This document shows, piece by piece, positions 7,197 to 13,455 of a stretch of DNA of 64,000 nt; within the stretch, counting starts at the first letter, position 1, and each line of letters begins with the position of its first letter. Below the pieces are notes generated by a model. That model ran no database searches. It had not been told where the DNA came from and saw nothing but the letters and a program-made list of their open reading frames with translations. Made by a program: the position numbers and the translations under genes. The DNA lies in assembly GCA_030427505.1 (NCBI GenBank), contig JAUICH010000001.1, forward strand, positions 744,001-808,000, given 5' to 3'. This stretch comes from Verrucomicrobiia bacterium (lineage in GTDB: Bacteria; Verrucomicrobiota; Verrucomicrobiia; Verrucomicrobiales; DEV007).

Positions 7197-7683
7197 GGCG
7201 GGAAATGAGGGGGGTTAGGGTGGGGGTGACCAGTAAAGCCACAAACCCTCGCAGAATTTCTGGGGGTAGGCCATTACGTAATCGAGGGATCTGATCCCCC
7301 TGATCACGAGTAAAGAAATCCGCAAGGCCGGAGAGATCTCCTTGCGCGGAAGAACTCTGCTGGTGTCTGAAACGCTTCCGTGGATTAGGCAGTGTGGACA
7401 AATTGGAGAACGGACCGGAAATGAAGAAAGGGAAAGAGAACTCAGCGCCGCAAAGCGGCGAATACCTGGAGACGCGGCCCATTCTTCGCCTGGCTTCGTT
7501 CCCGCTCACTCTATTGGGGGTAGGCCCAATGCCGTTCGCGGCGCCTTGCCAGACAAAAAATGGCCTCGCGCCGGTCCGCCCCCAATTTGTCCGCACTGCC
7601 TAAAGCGACTCTTGAGAAGGCAAGACTTTCGCTGGCCATACGGGGAAGCCTTCAGTAATGGGAGAAAGAACAAAGCATCCGCC
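7197..7683. other. intergenic region with a MITE
   Basis: This 487-base gap separates the divergent oxidoreductase operon and the DUF167 gene. The left part (7197-7384) presumably holds the oxidoreductase promoter, though I see no clear -35/-10 pair. The 7385-7603 part is a non-autonomous element, listed separately. ORFs crossing it show no recognisable protein. Confidence 0.6.
7385..7603. mobile_element. 219-bp MITE with long terminal inverted repeats
   Basis: The left end GGCAGTGTGGACAAATTGG (7388-7406) is matched in inverse orientation by CCAATTTGTCCGCACTGCC (7582-7600), one mismatch in 19. Past a short unmatched stretch, CGGACCGG (7411-7418) and CCGGTCCG also match, extending the repeats to about 33 bases. 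Both ends are bordered by TA (7386-7387 and 7601-7602), the target duplication typical of IS630/Tc1-mariner transposons. The inside codes for nothing recognisable and includes small hairpins. A transposase acting in trans would be needed. Confidence 0.75.
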
Positions 7684-7956
7684 ATGATCAGGCTCCCCAT
7701 CAAAGTCACTCCGAACGCGAAGAAGACGGAAATCATTGGTTGGGAAGGGGAGGGAGGCAAGGTGCTGCGGGTGCGGTTGAACGCGCCGCCGGTGGACGGC
7801 AAGGCGAATCAGGAATTGGTGCGCTTCCTGGCCAAGCGCCTGGGACTCTCAAAATCGGCGGTGACGATTGCCCGGGGCGAGAAGTCCCGGGACAAGGTGT
7901 TGGAGATCGCGGTGGAGTGGGGAGAGGAGGAATTGCGGCGGAAATTGGGAGATTGA
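7684..7956 (+). CDS. DUF167/YggU family protein
   Basis: The protein from this ATG has 90 residues, the normal size of the YggU/DUF167 family. It begins with IRLPIKVTPNAKKTEI and contains the family signature VRLNAPPVDGKANQELVRFLAKRLGL followed by ARGEKSRDK. An open frame extends upstream into the MITE and is rejected because the family starts here. The family is a small alpha/beta cytoplasmic protein of unknown biochemical role. No operon partner is evident. Confidence 0.9.
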   Translation: MIRLPIKVTPNAKKTEIIGWEGEGGKVLRVRLNAPPVDGKANQELVRFLAKRLGLSKSAVTIARGEKSRDKVLEIAVEWGEEELRRKLGD

Positions 7957-8019
7957 CCATCCGCTTCCTCAATCGAACACGCTAGGCGATCACGGGTGTG
8001 CGGAGATATGGAATAGAAA

Positions 8020-8283
8020 ATGACCTCATCTATTACATCCTATGATCGGGTCGAAGGAGACGCGCTCCAGTTGAGCTGCGAAGAACGCCCGAAACTGGCA
8101 CAGCGGCTTCTCGAAAGTCTGGATGATTTAGCGGACCAGCCATCCCCGCAATGGAGAGACGAGATTCAGCGGAGGATGCGCGAGATTGACGGAGGAAAGG
8201 CCACGCTCATTCCTCATGATCAGGTGATAGAAGAAGCCAAAGCTCGCGTTCGGGAAGTTCGCCAAGGTAAGTCTGGCGTATGA
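8020..8283 (+). CDS. addiction-module antitoxin (RelB/ParD-like, TIGR02574 type)
   Basis: This 87-residue protein has the layout of the short 'putative addiction module component' antitoxins: an N-terminal helix LQLSCEERPKLAQRLLESLDD, an acidic centre, WRDEIQRRMREIDGGKA, then a C-terminal toxin-binding tail with IPHDQVIEEAKARVRE. Such proteins neutralise ParE/RelE toxins and repress their own operon. The stop overlaps the start of the toxin frame (ATGA at 8280-8283). The antitoxin is complete whereas the toxin is broken, so it is now an orphan; it might still silence a related toxin elsewhere. Confidence 0.82.
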   Translation: MTSSITSYDRVEGDALQLSCEERPKLAQRLLESLDDLADQPSPQWRDEIQRRMREIDGGKATLIPHDQVIEEAKARVREVRQGKSGV

Positions 8284-8554
8284 AACTCGACTGGCATGAA
8301 GAGGCCAAGGAGGAGTACGTAGAAGCGGCGCTCTACTATGAGGAGCAAGAAGAAGGGCTGGGGGAGCGGTTTATCGTTTGAGGGCGGCTCCCCAGATGCC
8401 GAGGAAGTTTAACGGCAACTGCCGGAAAGTGTTTCTGAGAGTATTCCCGTATGCCCTGATCTACCGGATGACGGGGAACGGGGAGGGCTAGATTATTGCG
8501 GTCATGCATCTCAGCCGCGAGCCGGGCTACTGGGAAAGTCGAATGCAAGAATGA
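8280..8554 (+). pseudogene. ParE/RelE-type toxin, deleted and frameshifted
   Basis: From ATG 8280 the frame reads KLDWHEEAKEEYVEAALYY then EEQEEGLGERF, the N-terminal part of ParE-like toxins, and stops at 8382. Conserved C-terminal parts are found in another frame: FNGNCRKVFLRVFPYALIYR at about 8409-8470 and, after a TAG, IIAVMHLSREPGYW, ending at 8554. The segment normally linking the two halves is missing, so an internal deletion with a frame change plus a nonsense codon destroyed the gene. The original protein would have had about 95 residues. Its antitoxin partner directly upstream is intact. Confidence 0.8.
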
Positions 8555-8570
8555 AGGTCCGAAATATAAA

Positions 8571-8624
8571 ATCTTGAAATCAAGATAAATTCCTTGACCG
8601 CCATTAAATCTTGATGTAAAGATT
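8571..8624 (+). promoter_or_regulatory. pirin promoter with two MarR-like operators
   Basis: ATCTTGAAATCAAGAT (8571-8586) is a perfect palindrome; ATCTTGATGTAAAGAT (8608-8623) is a second copy with one half-site mismatch, 37 bases on. Between and over them lies a good promoter: TTGACC (8594-8599), 17-base spacer, TAAAGA (8617-8622). The second site covers the -10. The symmetry resembles operators of MarR-family regulators that sense quinones or aromatic compounds. No such regulator gene is in the window. Confidence 0.65.
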
Positions 8625-8631
8625 ATTCACC

Positions 8632-9405
8632 ATGAAACCTAAAGTCACTCTCTACCCCGAGAACCGTCAGGCCACTGGCGCTTTTGACGGCGGGAAAATT
8701 ACTGAAATCAAGCCGATCCCGTTCCCTCACGAATATGGTGGGTCGGACCGCATTGGGCCCCTATTTTACTGGGCCTGGGCGTCCGCGAATGGCGATGGCG
8801 TCATCCCGATGCACCCGCACCAGGGCTTTGAGATCATGAGCTACGTGCTAAAGGGCGAGATCGGGCACAAGGACACCCTGGGCACCAAGAGCCGGGTGGG
8901 CGAAGGCGGCGCGCAGGTCATGCAGACCGGCGCCGGCGTCTCTCACCAGGAAGAAATGTTCGGGGAACGCACCGAGTTCTTCCAGATTTGGTTCGAGCCG
9001 AACCTGCGGGAAGCTGTCCGGCGCCGGCCGGCCTATTCCGAGCACCGCAACAGCGACTTCCCGGTGGAAGGCGTGAACGGCCTGAAGGTGAAGCACGTCA
9101 TCGGCAAGGACGCGCCGGTCCAACTGGTGGCCGACATCCGGTTTGACGACATCACGATTGCGGCTGGCGAACGCTACGAGGCCACCCTGCCCGCCGGGCG
9201 TTTCCACGCGGCGGTCGTGGTGGAAGGCAGCGGCACCGGCCAGACCGGCGAAGGCGAAGAGAGCTTCGCGCTCTCCAAGCCAGACTTCGCGGTGATAGAA
9301 GCGACTGAAGCCGACGCCAAGGTCAGCTTCACGGCGGGTGAGGAAGGACTCCGCGTGGCGCTTCTCGAGGCGCCGCTGGAGGTGGACTACCCGCTCTATC
9401 GCTGA
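8632..9405 (+). CDS. pirin family protein
   Basis: The 257-residue product is a bicupin of the pirin family. The N-terminal cupin contains MHPHQGFEIMSYVLKGEI, with the metal-binding histidines, followed by MQTGAGVSHQE, which carries the remaining His and Glu ligands. The C-terminal half (from about residue 170) has the second cupin. Bacterial pirins are Fe- or Ni-containing proteins; some have quercetin 2,3-dioxygenase activity, others act in stress response. The palindromic operators upstream suggest induction by an aromatic or electrophilic compound. An intrinsic terminator follows, so it is probably a single-gene unit. Confidence 0.9.
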   Translation: MKPKVTLYPENRQATGAFDGGKITEIKPIPFPHEYGGSDRIGPLFYWAWASANGDGVIPMHPHQGFEIMSYVLKGEIGHKDTLGTKSRVGEGGAQVMQTGAGVSHQEEMFGERTEFFQIWFEPNLREAVRRRPAYSEHRNSDFPVEGVNGLKVKHVIGKDAPVQLVADIRFDDITIAAGERYEATLPAGRFHAAVVVEGSGTGQTGEGEESFALSKPDFAVIEATEADAKVSFTAGEEGLRVALLEAPLEVDYPLYR

Positions 9406-9438
9406 CGCAAATCTGAAAGTTCCTGACTGACTGAAGGG

Positions 9439-9480
9439 GCCCGTCCCACGTAACCATCCGAGGGGCGGGCTTCTTTTTCT
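9439..9480 (+). terminator. Rho-independent terminator after pirin
   Basis: GCCCGTCCC (9439-9447) pairs with GGGGCGGGC (9462-9470), nine pairs with one G-T, and is followed by TTCTTTTTCT. It ends the pirin transcript 34 bases after the stop codon. Confidence 0.85.
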
Positions 9481-9547
9481 TCGGAACTCGTCTTCTAATT
9501 GTTCCTACTCTTTCAAATAAGCCTTCAACTTCCTTTCACTTCCTACC

Positions 9548-10471
9548 ATGAGCCAGGAAATCGATCTCAACTCCCTCCGTTCGCTGCTTCACGAAAAGCC
9601 GGACCTCGTCCTGCTGGACGTACGTCTGGCGGACGACTACGCCGCCGGTCACTTGCCGGGCGCTAAGAATAACTGCGTTTATGAAGTCGCCTTTGGCGGG
9701 CGCATGGAAGACATCGCCGCTGACAAGGCCACGCCGCTCTGCGTGTATGGTGCGAATGAAAACAGCCACGAGTCCCGCATGGCGGCGGAGAAACTGGACC
9801 GCGCCGGCTACGAATCGGTTTACGATTATCGCGGTGGCGTCGATGACTGGAGCCGGGAAGGCGCCGCTTTGGAGGGAAGCGCTTCTCCTCTGGACGAACC
9901 GCGCATTCAAGAAGGGCGTTACCCCGTGGATCTGGAAGAAAGCCGGGTCGGCTGGACGGGACGGAATTTGTTGAACAAACACACCGGCACGTTGCAACTG
10001 ACGAGCGGTCACCTGGACCTGGTGGAGGGGACGGTGACCGGGGGGGAGTTTATCATCGACATGAACAGCCTGAAGTGCACGGACCTCGCGGGGAGCCCCT
10101 TGCATGACGTGCTCATCGATCACCTGAAGAGTGACGACTTTTTCGACGTCGAGCACTACCCGGACATCCGTTTCCGGATCGTTTCCGCCACTCCGGTGGA
10201 CGGCCGGAAGACTGGCGCGCCGAATCTGAAAGTGGAAGGGGAACTCACCATGAAAGGCGTGACCCGGCCCGTAAGTCTGATGGCCGCGACGGGGATCACT
10301 CCAGAGGGCAGGCTTGCCGCCCAGGCCACGTTATCCATCGACCGCACCCAGTGGAACGTGATCTACGGGTCTTCGAATTTCTTCAAGCGGCTCGGCGGGC
10401 ACTTGGTGAATGACGAATTGGAGATCGAACTCCGCATCGTCACGACAAAAGAGTTTGAATTGCCGGGTTGA
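9548..10471 (+). CDS. rhodanese domain fused to YceI domain
   Basis: This 307-residue protein joins two usually separate domains. Residues 1-108 are a rhodanese domain: LLDVRLADDYAAGHLPGA, then the active-site cysteine Cys65 in TPLCVYGANENSHESR, and a closing YDYRGGVDDW. Residues about 122-300 are a YceI-like lipocalin-type barrel: SRVGWTGRN near its start, LKSDDFFDVEHYPDIRF as its best-known motif, and LTMKGVTRPVSL. YceI proteins bind isoprenoid or amphiphilic ligands and are usually periplasmic, but there is no signal peptide here, so both domains appear cytoplasmic. The likely role is sulfur or stress chemistry on a hydrophobic carrier, which is inference. The next gene starts 33 bases downstream. 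Confidence 0.85.
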   Translation: MSQEIDLNSLRSLLHEKPDLVLLDVRLADDYAAGHLPGAKNNCVYEVAFGGRMEDIAADKATPLCVYGANENSHESRMAAEKLDRAGYESVYDYRGGVDDWSREGAALEGSASPLDEPRIQEGRYPVDLEESRVGWTGRNLLNKHTGTLQLTSGHLDLVEGTVTGGEFIIDMNSLKCTDLAGSPLHDVLIDHLKSDDFFDVEHYPDIRFRIVSATPVDGRKTGAPNLKVEGELTMKGVTRPVSLMAATGITPEGRLAAQATLSIDRTQWNVIYGSSNFFKRLGGHLVNDELEIELRIVTTKEFELPG

Positions 10472-10504
10472 ACCCGGCTGGATTCGCGGCGTAGGATCGC
10501 GGTC

Positions 10505-12235
10505 ATGGCGATCCAGAAGCTGATTAGAGGAATCAGTGCTCCCCGGGGCATCGGTTGGGTGTCACGGTTGCTGTTCCTGCTGACCGTTTCCTTTGTGGCG
10601 GCTCAGTGGTTTCTCCATTGGTTGAATCCTGGAGCGCCGGGGGAACCGGCCATTTCGCTGCGGGGGCCGCTGGGGTTTCTGTTTTGTGGGGTCTGGTTGC
10701 CATTCTGGTGTGTCAGTTCGCGGCGAAAAGCCGGGCCGGAGGCGGAATCGACGGGCTGGGTCCTCGGGTTGCTCCTCATCCTGGCGGCTTGTCAGGTATC
10801 CCTTTTGTTTTCCAGCCCCTCCGGGCTGCCGGATCTTCCCCTGGTGGTCGCCTCCTTTCTGACCGGCTGTGGCGGCTTGCTGCTTTGGCCGGCTCTCCTC
10901 CCCCCGATCGATCAGGGAGACGACGCAAAGGAGCGCCGGGGAATTGGCTTGGTTCCTCTGGCATTCATCCTGTTGGGCGGGGGCGTGGCGGCCTTTTTTG
11001 TTCCGGATGCCGCATTGGTCTCCGCCGCTAGCACCATGGCCCTGCTGGTGGGGATCATTCTCATTTTCTTCAAGCCCAAGATTCCGGTCGAAACCATCCG
11101 ATTGAAGGCCGGCCCACGTTTCAAAGCAGGGCGTCATACGCGCAAACCCGAACCGGAGATTGCCGTGTTGGCGGTGGTTTTCGCGGGGGTCGCCTGGTTC
11201 GGGTTGCACGTCGTGCTTGGCAGCGCGGCCCTTCAGCCAGATGGAATGCTGGGCGGTTTGGAAAGCGATTCCCCACTGAAATACTGGAGGGCAGTGGTGT
11301 GGCCCTTTCTGATGGCCTGGCCTCTGATTGGCGCGGTCAGGTGGGGGCCGCTGACCAGCAGGCTGATCTCTGGCATTCAGAAACTTCCGCCGGGTATCGG
11401 CGTCGCCTTGGCGCTGGTGCTGTTTGCTGTGTCGGCGGTTCCTCCAGTCCTACCCCTGCCGGAGCCCTGGATGAACTGGGTGGCCGTGTTGATAGGAGCG
11501 CCGTTGTCAGGCCTGGCTTTGGTCTTGGGCTGGCATTCCGCCGTGCTGTGGCTTCAGGGAAGACTTCCCTTGTTGCTGAAATCGAGAGCCGTGGGTTTGG
11601 CGACTGGGTACGCCGTATTGGGTGGCTTAGCCGGTTCGTTGGGGGGCTGGGTCTTGCTGGATCTGATATCTCCGTCACTGATGACCCAAATCGTGATGGC
11701 TGCCGGTCTGGTGGTCCTGGCAATTGCCGCGGTCATTTTTCGGGGCCGGGCAGGAAAAGAGGCGGAATTCGCTCTACCCAACCGCTGGCTGGCGCCCGGT
11801 TTGAGTGACCGCGCTCAGTTCCTGGGGAAGGAGCCCGACGCGGCGGTCTTCGTTGTCACGCACGACGTGCCTCCGGAAAACTGGGAAGCCTTTGTCGAGG
11901 CCGCCTGGAAAACGGCGGGCATGCGGGAACGCTATGGCGCCCACTCGTGGATTTTGACTCAAGACTCGGGAACGCCCGACCATTTCCGGGAGGTGTACCA
12001 TGTGGAATCTCTCGAGGCCTACACCGAATCAGTGAAAGGAGAGACCCCGGAGGAACGTCAGTTGAAGCAGGCGGTGTTCGCCTTAGGTAAGTGGGAATCC
12101 CTTCCCGGTGAAGACCGGTGGCCGGTCATGACGGAGGCACCCGAGCCTCCGCCAGTCTCACCCCCTGAGGAGGAAGCTGCCGAACCCGAATTCCAGCCGG
12201 AGAATGGGGAAGCGCCGGAGCCTGAACCGAAATAG
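10505..12235 (+). CDS. polytopic MFS-like membrane protein with a C-terminal monooxygenase-type soluble domain
   Basis: The 576-residue protein has about 12 hydrophobic segments between residues 18 and 420, then a soluble part. Residues about 435-525 (FVVTHDVPPENWEAFVEAA, HFREVYHVESLEAYTES) resemble the ferredoxin-like antibiotic-biosynthesis-monooxygenase domain found at the C-terminus of MFS_3 transporters. A Pro/Glu-rich tail ends the protein. This layout, 12 transmembrane segments plus such a domain, matches MFS_3 exporters, but the membrane part has diverged too far to see classical MFS loop motifs. Substrate unknown. It lies 33 bases after the rhodanese-YceI gene and 27 bases before the nitroreductase, so the three are probably co-transcribed. 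Confidence 0.65.
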   Translation: MAIQKLIRGISAPRGIGWVSRLLFLLTVSFVAAQWFLHWLNPGAPGEPAISLRGPLGFLFCGVWLPFWCVSSRRKAGPEAESTGWVLGLLLILAACQVSLLFSSPSGLPDLPLVVASFLTGCGGLLLWPALLPPIDQGDDAKERRGIGLVPLAFILLGGGVAAFFVPDAALVSAASTMALLVGIILIFFKPKIPVETIRLKAGPRFKAGRHTRKPEPEIAVLAVVFAGVAWFGLHVVLGSAALQPDGMLGGLESDSPLKYWRAVVWPFLMAWPLIGAVRWGPLTSRLISGIQKLPPGIGVALALVLFAVSAVPPVLPLPEPWMNWVAVLIGAPLSGLALVLGWHSAVLWLQGRLPLLLKSRAVGLATGYAVLGGLAGSLGGWVLLDLISPSLMTQIVMAAGLVVLAIAAVIFRGRAGKEAEFALPNRWLAPGLSDRAQFLGKEPDAAVFVVTHDVPPENWEAFVEAAWKTAGMRERYGAHSWILTQDSGTPDHFREVYHVESLEAYTESVKGETPEERQLKQAVFALGKWESLPGEDRWPVMTEAPEPPPVSPPEEEAAEPEFQPENGEAPEPEPK

Positions 12236-12262
12236 ATCATCCCTTACTTTTATCCGCGAACC

Positions 12263-12913
12263 ATGGCCGAGACGACTGCACCCTCCCTCCTCCAACAACT
12301 GAATTGGCGCTACGCCACCAAGAGTTTTGATCCTTCGCGGAAGATCGGTGGGGAGGATTGGTCGGCGCTGGAAGAAGCGCTGGTGCTCACGCCCTCGTCC
12401 TTCGGATTGCAACCCTGGAAGTTCATCGTGGTCCAGGACCCAGCCCTGCGAGAAGAACTGGCCGGTCACGCTTGGGGACAGCGCCAGGTGATCGAAGCGT
12501 CCCACTTGGTGGTATTCGCGACGGTAACTCGAGTGGGTGATGCCCTGGTGGACCGCCACCTGGCGCGGGTCGCGGAAGTGCGCGGTGTTCCCGTGGACTC
12601 TCTGGAAAAACTACGCGGCACCATTCTGGGGAGCGTAGTAAATGGTCCCCGGGCCAGTGAGTCGGCCCATTGGGCCAAACGGCAGACCTATATCGCGCTG
12701 GGAAATTTTCTGACCTCGACCGCGCTGCTGGGGATCGACGCCTGCCCGATGGAGGGCTTTCAACCCGCGAAGTTCGATGAGGTGCTCGGTCTGCCGGAAC
12801 GCGGCCTGACGGCCACTGTGCTCTGCGCGGCGGGCTATCGGGCTGAGGATGACAAATACTCGCGACAGGCCAAGGTACGCTTCGCGCCGAAAGACGTGGT
12901 GGAATACCGCTAA
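12263..12913 (+). CDS. nitroreductase family NAD(P)H-dependent oxidoreductase
   Basis: The 216 residues match the NfsB-like flavin reductase fold. LNWRYATKSFDPSRKI is the N-terminal FMN phosphate-binding segment, SSFGLQPWKFIVV the second FMN-binding segment, and LCAAGYRAEDD near the C-terminus the third. Such enzymes form homodimers, use FMN and reduce nitroaromatics, quinones or similar electrophiles in the cytoplasm. Position after the exporter-like gene suggests a detoxification operon. Start chosen at the ATG in CCATGG, which gives the normal family length. Confidence 0.9.
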   Translation: MAETTAPSLLQQLNWRYATKSFDPSRKIGGEDWSALEEALVLTPSSFGLQPWKFIVVQDPALREELAGHAWGQRQVIEASHLVVFATVTRVGDALVDRHLARVAEVRGVPVDSLEKLRGTILGSVVNGPRASESAHWAKRQTYIALGNFLTSTALLGIDACPMEGFQPAKFDEVLGLPERGLTATVLCAAGYRAEDDKYSRQAKVRFAPKDVVEYR

Positions 12914-13018
12914 GCGGTGTTGTGGGTTGGGGATTTCTCGCATCCGCCAGTTCGATATGGTAAGTAAAAGAGTAAGGAAGCAAAGCGTCCCCCGTCCATT
13001 CCCTTTGCAACGGTTCCC

Positions 13019-13432
13019 ATGGCCAAAAACATTCGGCTCAGGCATATCATCGGAAAAGCAGGTGACGTAGCCATCCAGCTCCGCAGTCTGCATTTTTCGC
13101 AATTTTACTCCGCGAAAGGCTGGCATCCTGACATCAACGCCTACCGCTACGATGACAGGATAGAGGTCTGCGTGGACCTGGCTGGGGTGGAAAAGGCTGA
13201 TATTGACCTGAAGATCCATCCCCGCCGCCTCGTCTTATCAGGTGAAAGAAGAACGCCCGGGCCATGTTGCCAGGGAACCGGTTGCCGGGAGGTGCTGGCT
13301 TTCGAAATCGTGAACGGCCCATTCGAACGCGATCTGGAACTGCCAGCCGACGTGTTGCCGGAGAAGGTAACCGCGCGGCAGGAAAATGGCATGCTCTTCA
13401 TTGAGCTGCCGCTGCGCCACCCGGAATCGTAA
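13019..13432 (+). CDS. small heat-shock protein, Hsp20/alpha-crystallin family
   Basis: This 137-residue protein has an alpha-crystallin domain from about residue 38: PDINAYRYDDRIEVCVDLAG opens it, with VEKADIDLKI and LVLSGERR following, and ENGMLFIELPL closing it. The tail HPES is short and lacks the usual I-x-I motif, which normally helps oligomers form. A Cys-rich loop (GPCCQGTGCR, residues 81-90) in the middle is unusual and could respond to oxidation. It holds unfolded proteins for refolding or degradation. The lon gene starts 23 bases downstream, so chaperone and protease are likely one operon. No CIRCE element is visible. Confidence 0.88.
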   Translation: MAKNIRLRHIIGKAGDVAIQLRSLHFSQFYSAKGWHPDINAYRYDDRIEVCVDLAGVEKADIDLKIHPRRLVLSGERRTPGPCCQGTGCREVLAFEIVNGPFERDLELPADVLPEKVTARQENGMLFIELPLRHPES

Positions 13433-13455
13433 CCCTTTTCAAGAGGTGCCATTCC

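Noticed and set aside
7342-7683. N-terminal extension of the DUF167 protein
   Set aside because: The extra 114 codons run through the MITE; the family starts at the ATG at 7684.
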